The position numbers and the translations under genes are program-made. Shown one piece after another: positions 47,529 through 56,386 of a stretch of 64,000 bases of DNA; positions within the stretch are counted from its first letter, which is position 1, and every line of letters starts with the position of its first letter. The notes under the pieces are model-generated. The model did not search any database. It had not been told where the DNA came from and was given only the letters and a program-made list of their open reading frames with translations. This DNA is from Thalassospira indica (GTDB taxonomy: Bacteria; Pseudomonadota; Alphaproteobacteria; Rhodospirillales; Thalassospiraceae), in contig NZ_CP031555.1 in NCBI RefSeq assembly GCF_003403095.1, positions 3,054,501 to 3,118,500 on the forward strand, given 5' to 3'.

Positions 47529-48050
47529 TCAGGCCACCTTGGCCAGCATGGCGGCCTCGTGATCGAGCAACCATTTCTTGCGATCAAGCCCACCGGCATA
47601 GCCGGTTAATGTGCCGTTCGATCCGATCACCCGATGACACGGCACAATGATCGATACCGGGTTCGACGCATTGGCCCGCGCCACCGCCCGAACCGCCCTT
47701 GGGTTGCCAAGCTGATCAGCCAGCCCGGCGTATGAAACGCTTTGACCACTCGGGATATTGACCAAGGCATCCCAAACCGATTTCTGAAATGGTGTTCCGA
47801 CCAAGTTGATCGCATTGATCGGCAGCACGCCGACGGATCCGTCGAAATAGCCATCCAGCCAGTCTGTGATCGGGGCCGGTGCTGCCCCGCCCTCTTTCCA
47901 TTCAAGGTTCTTGAACCGTCGTGTCTGAATGGTTTTAAGGCGATCATCGTTGTCTTCGAAATCAAGATGCACCAGCTTACCGTCAATTGAAGCGAGCGAG
48001 AGTTTCCCGATCGGGCTGGCATAACGCACGACATTGATTTGGGTGGACAT
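47529..48050 (-). CDS. ogt: Methylated-DNA--protein-cysteine methyltransferase
   Basis: 173 residues. The active site PCHRVIGSNG is near the C-terminus, with the DNA-binding RAVARANASNP segment before it. It removes O6-methylguanine by suicide methyl transfer. The ATG at 48050 has AGGAG seven bases upstream and starts two bases after the stop of the Ada-AlkA gene, so the two are one operon. Confidence 0.95.
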   Translation of the reverse strand: MSTQINVVRYASPIGKLSLASIDGKLVHLDFEDNDDRLKTIQTRRFKNLEWKEGGAAPAPITDWLDGYFDGSVGVLPINAINLVGTPFQKSVWDALVNIPSGQSVSYAGLADQLGNPRAVRAVARANASNPVSIIVPCHRVIGSNGTLTGYAGGLDRKKWLLDHEAAMLAKVA

Positions 48051-48052
48051 CG

Positions 48053-49540
48053 TCATTCTCCTTCCAATGCGGACCAAAGATATTGCGCGGCATATGCCCG
48101 CCATGGCCGCCAGTTTTCCGAAATGCTTTCCAGTGCCTTCACCTTGTCCGGGCCGCCGCCCATGCCAGATGCCTTAAGGATGCCAAGATCAGCGGCCGGG
48201 AAAGCATCCGGGTCACCAAGCCCGCGCAGACCAAAGTAGTTCAATGTCCAAGGGCCAATGCCCTTGATCGCCGTCATGGCAGCAATCAGCCCCTCACCAG
48301 ACATCTGATCACAATCTGATCTGGCAAACAGATCAATCACATCGGCAAGGGTCTGCGCCCGTCGCGTGGTCAGCCCAATCGGGATCAGTTCCTGTCCGAT
48401 CAGACTTTGCGGTGTCGGAAAAACATGCGTGATCCCCGTCCCCGCAATCAGATCATCGGGCAAGGCATCGCCAAACCGGGCCACAAGCCGCCCGGCCAAG
48501 GTACGTGCCGCCGCCACCGAAACCTGTTGGCCCAAAACAGCCCGAAGGGCCAGTTCAAACCGCTCCCAGCATCCGGGCACGCGAAGGCCGGGGCGTTTTT
48601 GTACCAAGGGTGCCAGCAAGGCATCGTCGGAAAACTGTGCGGTGATGGACGGCACATCGGCATCAAGATCAAAAAGCCTGCGCACCCTTGCGCCGATTTC
48701 AAGCACCGCCTCGCGGGCCGGGCCACGGAGGATGACATCCACGCCGGCTTGGTCGGCGCTGAAATGACAGATCATCAATCCGAGCTTGCCATCAATTTTG
48801 AAACCGCGCGCATAGGTGCGTTCACGGACGGTTTCCAAGCCCGGAATGGCACGTGCGCGGAAGAAGGCCAGAAGATAGTCGGCATCAAAGGGTTGGCGGG
48901 CACGCAGACGTAAAATCAAATCATCATTGCGCGCAGCAAACGGATCATCCGACCCCGGCTTTTCCGGGCTCAGAGTTTTGACACCGCGCCGAAAGGCCGT
49001 CGGTGCCTGCCCATAGGCCTGTTTCATCGCATCGTTGAAACGCCGCAAACTGCCAAAACCGGCGATATCGGCGATTTCGGTCATGGTCAGGTTGCTATCG
49101 ACAATCAACTGCCGCGCCCGCAACAGACGGCGTGCTTTGGCGTGTTCTTGCGGCGTGACACCGGTATGTTCCTTGAAGATGCGCCGCAAATGCCGGTCCC
49201 CGACACCAAGCCGGTCGGCCAGATCGGTGATCGAGCCATTTTCAAGCACGCCCTGATCAATCAGGCGCACCGCACGGGCGACCGTGGCATGCACACCGGC
49301 ACTTGCCGGGCTGCCCGGCGCGGCTTCGGGGCGGCAGCGCAGGCATGGGCGAAAACCATGGGCAATTGCGGCCTCGGCACTGGGATAGAATTCCACATTG
49401 TCGCGCTTGGGCGTGACCGCCGGGCAAATCGGGCGACAGAAAATCCCGGTGGTCCGAACCGCGGTATAAAACCGCCCGTCAAACCGACGGTCCCGGGTTT
49501 TGAGTGCCTGATAGCAAATATCGTTATTGAGCTGTTCCAT
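48053..49540 (-). CDS. Ada-type sensor fused to AlkA DNA-3-methyladenine glycosylase
   Basis: 495 residues. Residues ~5-85 are the Ada zinc module: FDGRFYTAVRTTGIFCRPIC, then FRPCLRC, giving the four Cys of which one takes a methyl from phosphotriesters. Residues ~90-190 are an AraC helix-turn-helix (LADRLGVGDRHLRRIFKEHT). The C-terminal half has an AlkA N-domain and a HhH-GPD glycosylase ending AMTAIKGIGPWTLNYFGLRG with its catalytic Asp later in DAFPAADLG. The protein can sense alkylation, activate transcription and excise alkylated bases. Its O6-methyltransferase function is provided by the separate downstream ogt. Confidence 0.94.
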   Translation of the reverse strand: MEQLNNDICYQALKTRDRRFDGRFYTAVRTTGIFCRPICPAVTPKRDNVEFYPSAEAAIAHGFRPCLRCRPEAAPGSPASAGVHATVARAVRLIDQGVLENGSITDLADRLGVGDRHLRRIFKEHTGVTPQEHAKARRLLRARQLIVDSNLTMTEIADIAGFGSLRRFNDAMKQAYGQAPTAFRRGVKTLSPEKPGSDDPFAARNDDLILRLRARQPFDADYLLAFFRARAIPGLETVRERTYARGFKIDGKLGLMICHFSADQAGVDVILRGPAREAVLEIGARVRRLFDLDADVPSITAQFSDDALLAPLVQKRPGLRVPGCWERFELALRAVLGQQVSVAAARTLAGRLVARFGDALPDDLIAGTGITHVFPTPQSLIGQELIPIGLTTRRAQTLADVIDLFARSDCDQMSGEGLIAAMTAIKGIGPWTLNYFGLRGLGDPDAFPAADLGILKASGMGGGPDKVKALESISENWRPWRAYAAQYLWSALEGE

Positions 49541-49811
49541 GCCGCGCAGTTTAGCAGAACTGCACGATAAAACTCGCCAGATTCGGACTCAGACGTTTAA
49601 AACCTTTTTGAGAATACAATTAATCACACTTCAACTTTTGCGTTTAATGATTAAATACTCAACAAACAAGTATTGTCCCCAAATGGGGATATTTTCGCGT
49701 CGTCAAAAAAGCGAATGAAGAAACCCGCGGCACATTTTGTTGCTTTTAAACCACGGGTGCAAGCCGACCAGAACTCTGGAACAGGGCAACGGCACTGCGA
49801 GAGGAAATGTC
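49541..49811. other. AT-rich intergenic region
   Basis: 271 bp between the divergent Ada-AlkA and chemoreceptor genes, low in GC in its middle. It should contain both promoters, but no clear -35/-10 pair or Ada box could be placed with confidence. Confidence 0.4.
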
Positions 49812-51950
49812 ATGAAACGTATTTCGGTGAAGCTACCGACGATCATTGCAGGCCTGATCCTGCTGACGGCACTGAGCGCTGGCGGAATTTTATCCTTTGA
49901 ACTTTGGGTCACCCAGAAAACCGAGGTGCAGAACAAGCTTCTGGCGCTTACGGATGCACGCAAAGAGTCGATCCAGTCCTACCTGACATCGATTGAAGAA
50001 GACCTGATCATCGAGGCAGACAGTGGCTTTACCCGAGATGCACTAAACGCTTTTTCCCGAAGCTGGGAACAGCTGGATGGTAACCCGATGGCCACCCTGC
50101 AAAATCTTTACATCACCGAAAACAGCCACCCGCTTGGCGAAAAGCATCTGCTGACCGATGCCGGGGATGGATCGGACTGGAGCCAGGCCCACCGGACCTA
50201 TCACCCGCATTTCCGCGAGTTTCTTGAACTCAAAGGCTATTACGACATCTTCCTGATCCGTGCCGACGGGGAGCTTGTCTATTCCGTCTTCAAGGAGGCG
50301 GACTTTGCCACCAACGTCAAAACAGGCGAATGGGCGGAGACCGATCTGGGCCGGGTATTTCGCGATACACTGGCGCTGAATTCCCCCAAGGACATCGCCT
50401 TTACCGATTTCAGCCCCTATGCACCCAGTGCTGATGCCCCGGCCAGTTTCATCGCCCATCAAGTCCGGTCTGAAGCAGGGGAATTGCTTGGTGTGATTGC
50501 CTTCCAGATGCCGATTTCACGCATCAACAGCATCATGAATGCATCGGTTGGTATGGGCGAAAGTGGTGAAACATATATCGTGGGTGAAGACGGATTGATG
50601 CGGAGTGACTCCCGGTTTTCCGAAGAAAGCACGATCCTTAAAACCCGTGTGAACGAGGATGCAACCCGCGATGCATTGGCGGGCAATAGTGGCATTCACG
50701 AAATTGTTGATTACCGCGGCGTGCCGGTCATTTCGGCCTATATGCCGATCCAGTTTAATGGCGTCGATTGGATTGTTCTGGGCGAGATTGACACTGCCGA
50801 GGCATTTGCCCCTGTTTATCGCGCCCTGATGATTGCGGCGGTGATTGTCGGCCTTTTGGCAGTTCTTGGCATCGCGGCGAGTATCCTCTTTGCCCGTTCG
50901 GTGACCCAACCGATCAAAAAAATTGTCGGCAATCTTGGCACCCTTGCCGATGGCAAACTTGATACCGAAGTCTTTGGCACCGATCGTCCCGACGAGATTG
51001 GCGATATCGCCAAGGCAACGGAAGTCTTTAAAAAGAACATGATCCGCGCCAAGGAACTTGAAGCCGAAGCAGAGCAAGCCAAGGTGCAGGCCGCCAAAGA
51101 AAAGCGCGAACAAATGAACAAGTTGGCCGATGCGTTTCAGGACAATGTCGGCACGATTGTCAAAGTTGTGGCATCTGCGGCAACCGAACTGGAAGCAACC
51201 GCCCAAGGCCTTACCGCGATCATGGAACAGACCAATGCACAGGCAACGTCTGTGTCAAATGCGTCTGGCCTTGCCAGTACAAATGTCGAAACGGTGGCAT
51301 CTGCCTGCGAAGAGATGGCCGCATCCATTCGCGAAATCAGCGCGCAGGTCCAGAACGCAACGAATATAACCACCCGGGCCACAGAAACGGCAAGCTCCAC
51401 CCGCGAAACGGCAAACGGGCTTGCGGGTGCTGTACGCGAAATTTCCAGCGTGGTGGAACTGATTCAGGACATTGCCGAGCAAACCAATCTTCTGGCCCTG
51501 AACGCCACCATTGAGGCAGCACGCGCAGGGGATGCCGGCAAGGGGTTTGTCGTTGTCGCACAGGAAGTCAAAAATCTGGCCAACCAGACGGCGCGTGCGA
51601 CCGAAAACATCACCGCCCAGATCGAAAAAGTACAGGGCATTACCAACACAATGGTCACCGCGGTTGATGAAATCAGCGATGTCATTGAAAACAACAAGCA
51701 AAGCTCGACGGTGATTTCAGCAGCAGTTGAACAGCAGGACGCCGCCACGAACGAGATTAGCCATAACATCGCACTGGCCGCCAACGGCACACAGGAAGTG
51801 ACCAATGCGATTGGCGATGTCACCAAGGCGGCAAACGAAGGAAGCCATTCCGCGACCCAGGTCCTGGCCAGCGCGCAAGAGCTTTCAAAATCGGCCGCCC
51901 GCCTTGGCAAAGAAGTCGACAGTTTCATCGCAACGGTTCGCGCCGCCTGA
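49812..51950 (+). CDS. Methyl-accepting chemotaxis protein
   Basis: 712 residues. A first transmembrane helix (~8-27) and a second at ~337-361 (AAVIVGLLAVLGIAASILFA) enclose a ~310-residue periplasmic Cache-type sensor domain. A HAMP domain follows, and then the signalling domain with the CheA/CheW tip EQTNLLALNATIEAARAGDA near residues 557-576. It directs swimming towards or away from a ligand sensed in the periplasm. The ATG at 49812 has GAGGAAA upstream. It is a single gene; other che genes are not here. Confidence 0.95.
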   Translation: MKRISVKLPTIIAGLILLTALSAGGILSFELWVTQKTEVQNKLLALTDARKESIQSYLTSIEEDLIIEADSGFTRDALNAFSRSWEQLDGNPMATLQNLYITENSHPLGEKHLLTDAGDGSDWSQAHRTYHPHFREFLELKGYYDIFLIRADGELVYSVFKEADFATNVKTGEWAETDLGRVFRDTLALNSPKDIAFTDFSPYAPSADAPASFIAHQVRSEAGELLGVIAFQMPISRINSIMNASVGMGESGETYIVGEDGLMRSDSRFSEESTILKTRVNEDATRDALAGNSGIHEIVDYRGVPVISAYMPIQFNGVDWIVLGEIDTAEAFAPVYRALMIAAVIVGLLAVLGIAASILFARSVTQPIKKIVGNLGTLADGKLDTEVFGTDRPDEIGDIAKATEVFKKNMIRAKELEAEAEQAKVQAAKEKREQMNKLADAFQDNVGTIVKVVASAATELEATAQGLTAIMEQTNAQATSVSNASGLASTNVETVASACEEMAASIREISAQVQNATNITTRATETASSTRETANGLAGAVREISSVVELIQDIAEQTNLLALNATIEAARAGDAGKGFVVVAQEVKNLANQTARATENITAQIEKVQGITNTMVTAVDEISDVIENNKQSSTVISAAVEQQDAATNEISHNIALAANGTQEVTNAIGDVTKAANEGSHSATQVLASAQELSKSAARLGKEVDSFIATVRAA

Positions 51951-51970
51951 TCAAACTGCCCGAAAATACT

Positions 51971-52007
51971 AAAACGCGCCCCGCTTAAAGGTGGGCCGCG
52001 TTTTTTG
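51971..52007 (+). terminator. Terminator after the chemoreceptor gene
   Basis: AAAACGCG pairs with CGCGTTTT around a GC-rich inner part and a T run of six. Confidence 0.7.
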
Positions 52008-52031
52008 TGCGTTTAGGGCTTTGCGTCGGGC

Positions 52032-52637
52032 CTAGTTCAGCGGGATGTCGTTATCAGATTTGCTGTCCTGATATTGGGACGACAACCGGTCATATTCATC
52101 TGAAATTGCCTTGGCGCGTGTCACATAGGCGGCCTTCTGATCTTCCGGCAGCTCCGCAACCATGGCCATCATCGAATGGCTATCCCAGAAGGCATTGGAT
52201 TTGTTGTATTCGCCGTCCTCAAGGGTGAAGACCTCCTCCATGATTTTCAGATCATGGGGAATGGCAAAGGCATCACGGGAATCTTCATACGAGAAGAAAT
52301 AATAGAAATTATCAAACCCGGCCCAGGTGATGGCCGACAGGCACATGGAGCACGGCTCATGCGTTGAAAGAAAAATCAGCTCCGATGTTGCCGGGCGCTG
52401 ATCTGCGGGGATTTCATAGAACCGCTTCAGGCAATGGACCTCGCCATGCCACAGCGGATTTTCGGTTTCATTGTTGGTTTCGGCAATGACCAGCGAAAGG
52501 TCATCCTTGCGCAGGATCGCCGCACCAAACAGTTTGTTGCCGCCCGATACGCCGGCACGGGTTTTGGGCAGAATGTCGTCCTCCAGCACGGAAAACAGGC
52601 GGGCGAGGATATTCTGATCAGCGTTGGTATCGGTCAT
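52032..52637 (-). CDS. Cytidine/deoxycytidylate deaminase-fold protein
   Basis: 201 residues. The zinc deaminase motif is complete: WHGEVHC (His and catalytic Glu) near residue 70 and EPCSMC (two Cys). The fold is that of guanine/cytosine/tRNA adenosine deaminases. The sequence between and after these motifs is not diagnostic to me, so the base acted on is unknown. The ATG at 52637 (MTDTNAD) is chosen over 52682 on length. Confidence 0.82.
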   Translation of the reverse strand: MTDTNADQNILARLFSVLEDDILPKTRAGVSGGNKLFGAAILRKDDLSLVIAETNNETENPLWHGEVHCLKRFYEIPADQRPATSELIFLSTHEPCSMCLSAITWAGFDNFYYFFSYEDSRDAFAIPHDLKIMEEVFTLEDGEYNKSNAFWDSHSMMAMVAELPEDQKAAYVTRAKAISDEYDRLSSQYQDSKSDNDIPLN

Positions 52638-52755
52638 GTTGGCGGTCCCGGATGGCGGTGATTCTAAATGTTGCCATTTCATCGCGTCCGGGCCGCCAAG
52701 CCAACCTGTTTTTCATATCAACAGGCGCTAAACTGCCTATCGATACGCTTTACAA

Positions 52756-53010
52756 TCAAAGACCGCGCAATATGCCATCATTATCAGGCATCTGGCGTCT
52801 TTCCGGCGGAACCGGAATATAGAAATCACGATCAAGCAAGGTGGTGATCGCAATCAGCGTCGGGGATTTTTGATCCCGTACCTTGGTGATCAGCGCATGA
52901 TCAACCGGGGCCATTTCGCGGATTTTGATGACTTCGAAAATCGGACCGTTGGGTGTAGCGAGTTTGAACTGGTCGCCGACCGCGACCGGACCATGGGACT
53001 GATGGGCCAT
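52756..53010 (-). CDS. Small hypothetical protein
   Basis: 84 residues from an ATG at 53010 with GGGAAG upstream. It starts MAHQSHGPVAVGDQFKLATP and continues NGPIFEVIKIREMAPVDHAL, a small beta-rich domain ending IPVPPERRQMPDNDGILRGL. No signal peptide or membrane segment is visible. I do not recognise the family. Confidence 0.6.
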   Translation of the reverse strand: MAHQSHGPVAVGDQFKLATPNGPIFEVIKIREMAPVDHALITKVRDQKSPTLIAITTLLDRDFYIPVPPERRQMPDNDGILRGL

Positions 53011-53202
53011 TTGGATCTTCCCGTGAGAGTATGGATGTTTGCTCCGCACGACCTGCCCGTGTCCCGTATTACCCGGGTGTTTTGTTGTATGCGACAGATC
53101 GCGCTTGACCACACTGTTGCAGAGCTATCCGGCAATTCTGTGACAGAAATAGGATATTTGCGCTCGATTTGCGATTTTCTGCCGGTTTGACCATCACAAA
53201 AC

Positions 53203-53238
53203 AAAAAACACCCCGCCAAATCCGGACGGGGTGTTTTC
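53203..53238 (-). terminator. Terminator of prfB
   Basis: AAAACACCCCG and CGGGGTGTTTT form an 11-base stem with an 11-base loop, just after the prfB stop on the minus strand. Confidence 0.85.
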
Positions 53239-53264
53239 AAATGCAGGTGGTCCAGGACAGCCGA

Positions 53265-54393
53265 TCAATCGATGTCTTCGATTTCCCCGGCCGATCCGGT
53301 GACTTTGGCAGCAAGGGCAGCCGCCATGAAGGCATCAAGATCACCGTTCAGAACGCCCTGGGTATCAGATGTTTCCGTGCCCGTGCGCAGGTCCTTGATC
53401 ATCTGATAAGGCTGCAGGACGTAAGAGCGGATCTGATGACCCCAACCGATATCGGTTTTGCTGTCTTCGACAGCCTGTGCCTCGGCTTCGCGCTTTTGCA
53501 GCTCCGCCTCATACAGGCGGGCTTTGAGCATCTTCATCGCCGTGTCGCGGTTTTTGTGCTGCGAACGGTCGTTCTGACACTGGGCGACGATGCCGGTCGG
53601 GATATGGGTGATACGCACAGCAGAATCGGTTCTGTTAACGTGCTGACCACCGGCACCCGATGCGCGATAGGTATCGACACGAAGATCCTTATCAAGGATT
53701 TCAATTTCGATATCGTCATCAATCACCGGATAGACCCAAACCGACGAGAAGCTGGTATGGCGGCGAGCGGAGCTGTCATAGGGTGAAATACGCACCAGAC
53801 GATGCACACCCACCTCGTTCTTGAGCCAGCCATAGGCATTATGGCCCGTGATTTTGTAGGTCACCGATTTGATACCGGCTTCCTCGCCATCACTTTCTTC
53901 AAGCATCTCAAGCTTGTAGCCCTTGGACTCCGCCCAACGATAATACATGCGCGCCAGCATCGACGCCCAATCCTGGGCCTCGGTCCCGCCGGCGCCGGCG
54001 TGAATTTCAAGATAGGCGTCATTGCCATCGGCCTCGCCTGAAAGCAGGCTTTCAAGTTCGCGTTTCGCCGCGATGTCGCGGATCGAGCGCAGAACCTCTT
54101 CGGCCTCTTCGACGGTTTCGTTGTCGCCTTCGGCTTCGCCGAGTTCGATCAGACCAACACTGTCTTCAAGCTCCTGGGCGAGCTTTTTATAACCATTGAT
54201 GGCGTCATCAAGCTGGGTACGTTCACGCATGACTTTTTGCGCGTTTGCCGCATCGTCCCAAAGGGTCGGGTCTTCGGCAAGTGCGTTCAGTTCGTCTAGG
54301 CGTCTAAGAGCGTTATCCCAGTCAAAGATGCCTCCTCAGCAGTGCCATCGACTGCTTGATTTCATCGACCAATGCCTGTGCTTCGGCGCGCAT
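53265..54393 (-). CDS. prfB: Peptide chain release factor 2, expressed by programmed +1 frameshift
   Basis: Translation starts at an ATG at 54393 ([20 protein letters not shown]) and meets a TGA at 54324-54322 after 23 codons. Skipping one base gives [20 protein letters not shown] and continues to 53265, 375 residues in all (E. coli 365). The site is canonical: AGGAGG, three bases, CTT TGA C. RF2 recognises UGA, so low RF2 favours the shift and restores its level. The GGQ motif ([10 protein letters not shown]) and the SPF-like anticodon region (HTSFSS) are intact. A reading that begins at 54230 would miss the first ~55 residues. Confidence 0.97.
54322..54336 (-). promoter_or_regulatory. prfB +1 programmed frameshift site
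   Basis: On the minus strand AGGAGG-CAT-CTT-TGA-C: an internal Shine-Dalgarno three bases before the slippery CTT and in-frame UGA, the arrangement that drives +1 shifting in most bacterial prfB genes. Confidence 0.95.
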
Positions 54394-54502
54394 TGATGTC
54401 TCCGTTATTCGTCTGAAAATCTGTTTTGCCACATCAAAGATGTCGCAATGTCGGCGTGGCTTATAACAGTTTTTGTCCCGCTTGAAACCCCTGCAACCAT
54501 GC

Positions 54503-54534
54503 AAAAACCCGACACAGAATTTGTGCCGGGTTTC
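54503..54534 (-). terminator. Terminator of phoD
   Basis: An inverted repeat AACCCGACACA / TGTGCCGGGTTT with a short loop and flanking A/T runs, between prfB and the end of phoD on the minus strand. Confidence 0.8.
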
Positions 54535-54564
54535 GCAACAAAGCTCAGATGGTCTGATAAGGGA

Positions 54565-56136
54565 TCAGCCCAAAACAGGATCAAGCGTTACGGTATAAAG
54601 CTCCTCGTCGGCAACATCGCGAAGCGATACGCGGAATTGTTCGGTTTCGGCATCGATATCGACCAGACCGAAGAACTGCAAACCATAAGATGGCGGCAAG
54701 TTAACGCCCTGCTCCTTGGTTGGGTACTTGGTGAACTTCACCTGCGGACCGAACGTGTTGTCCATGTCACTGGGACCAAAGGTCCCGGCATGCAGCGGAC
54801 CGGATACAAATTCCCAGAACGGTTCGAAGTCCTGGAACTGCGCCTTGTTCGGGTCATAGTAGTGGGCTGCGGTGTAATGCACATCGGCCGTCAGCCAGAC
54901 GGTATTGTTGATTTTGGCATTCTTGATAAAGCGCAGCAGTTCAACAATTTCAAACTCACGCCCGGCAGGCGCACCATCGCCATTGGCAAGGTTTTCAAAC
55001 GTGCTTTTGTTTTTCCAGTCATCATAGACAATCATGCCAATCGGCATGTCAGCCGCGATGACTTTCCAGGTCGCCTTGGAATTCAAAAGACCGCGTTTGA
55101 GCCATTCCATCTGTGCACGACCAAGGAAGTCGGTATTGTCTGTCGGTGTTGCACTGTTATTGGCATCGTTGGTGCCGCGATAGGTCCGCATATCAAGGAA
55201 GAAGATTTCCAAGGACGGGCCATAGGACACCTTGCGATACACCCGCCCCGGTTCGGATGCGTGTTCGGTCACTGGTAGCATTTCGCGGAATGCACGGTTT
55301 GCCCGCGCAGCCAGAAGGGATGCCGATTTTTCAGTGTATCGATCATCGCCAAGCAGCATCTCGCCCGGATACCAGTTATTGGTAACTTCGTGGTCATCCC
55401 ATTGATAATAGACCGGGATCAGGCGGTTGAATTCGCGCAGATGCTGATCAAGCATGTTGTATTTGTAGTTGCCGCGAAACTCGTCAATGGTTTCGGCAAC
55501 CTTTGCGGTGTCTTCGGTGGTGATGTTTTTCCAAATCTGTCCATCCGGGGTTTTCTGGGTTTCGGCAAACGGACCATCGGCATAGATGGTATCACCCGAA
55601 TGGATGAAGAAATCCGGGTTGTGTTTGGCAATGGTGGCATAGGTTTTCATCCCGCCACGATCTTCATCAATGCCCCAGCCCTGCCCGGCCGTGTCGCCTG
55701 ACCAGCCAAACCGAATATTGCGTTTCGCCGCCGGTGCAGTGCGGAAATGGCCAATAATCGGCTCGGACGATGCGCGTGCGTCATCAAGGTTTTCAAAATG
55801 GATCTTGTAAAAAACATCCTGGCCGGCTGGCAGGTCCGCCAGTGCAAGCTTGCCGGCAAAATCACGTTCAGGCAGCACATCGACATGCGGGATGCGGACC
55901 GAATTTTTGAAGCCTTCGGTTGTTGCGATTTCAGTGATCATGCGTGATGCACGATCCGCACGCCCCCAGATGCAGGCGGTATTGGCGGTCACATCACCAC
56001 TTTGCACCCCATGGGTAATCATCGGGCGATCAGCAGCACGGGAAATAGATGGCATAAAGAAACCACCCATGGCGGATGCAGCACCTGCTGTTGCGCTGGT
56101 GGCAAGAAATTTGCGGCGGGAAAGTCGAAACGACAT
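54565..56136 (-). CDS. phoD: PhoD-family alkaline phosphatase / phosphodiesterase, Tat-exported
   Basis: 523 residues. A twin-arginine signal (SRRKFLATSA) begins at residue ~6, so the folded enzyme is exported through Tat with its metals. The metal-binding residues are visible in SGDTIYADGP, YQWDDHEVTNNW and WLTADVHYTAAHYY, the PhoD pattern (iron and calcium). It releases phosphate from mono- and diesters in the periplasm. A candidate Pho box lies upstream at 56191-56208, consistent with induction by phosphate limitation. Confidence 0.93.
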   Translation of the reverse strand: MSFRLSRRKFLATSATAGAASAMGGFFMPSISRAADRPMITHGVQSGDVTANTACIWGRADRASRMITEIATTEGFKNSVRIPHVDVLPERDFAGKLALADLPAGQDVFYKIHFENLDDARASSEPIIGHFRTAPAAKRNIRFGWSGDTAGQGWGIDEDRGGMKTYATIAKHNPDFFIHSGDTIYADGPFAETQKTPDGQIWKNITTEDTAKVAETIDEFRGNYKYNMLDQHLREFNRLIPVYYQWDDHEVTNNWYPGEMLLGDDRYTEKSASLLAARANRAFREMLPVTEHASEPGRVYRKVSYGPSLEIFFLDMRTYRGTNDANNSATPTDNTDFLGRAQMEWLKRGLLNSKATWKVIAADMPIGMIVYDDWKNKSTFENLANGDGAPAGREFEIVELLRFIKNAKINNTVWLTADVHYTAAHYYDPNKAQFQDFEPFWEFVSGPLHAGTFGPSDMDNTFGPQVKFTKYPTKEQGVNLPPSYGLQFFGLVDIDAETEQFRVSLRDVADEELYTVTLDPVLG

Positions 56137-56190
56137 AACGAAACCCTCTTCAAGGTATGAAAATCACCTTGAGGAGAATGACAAAATCAA

Positions 56191-56208
56191 ATGACAGTGC
56201 GATGTCAC
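56191..56208 (-). promoter_or_regulatory. Candidate Pho box upstream of phoD
   Basis: On the minus strand GTGACAT-CGCA-CTGTCAT: two heptamers in direct repeat with the correct 11-base period, 5 of 7 and 7 of 7 matches to CTGTCAT. It lies 55 bases before the phoD ATG. Further TGTCAT copies nearby are not in register. Confidence 0.45.
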
Positions 56209-56386
56209 CCGTTTGATCGTTTTGTCATTGTTTGATGACAGCGCAACATCGCGAAAGGCCTGATTTGAAAACAAATTCTTTCAGATGAACACATCCCTGA
56301 ACGAACAAAGCCGGATGCTGATCACATCCGGCTTTGTTGATATTTAAGCGGCGAATTTCGCCACTATATCATCGTTGTCGCGCGGC

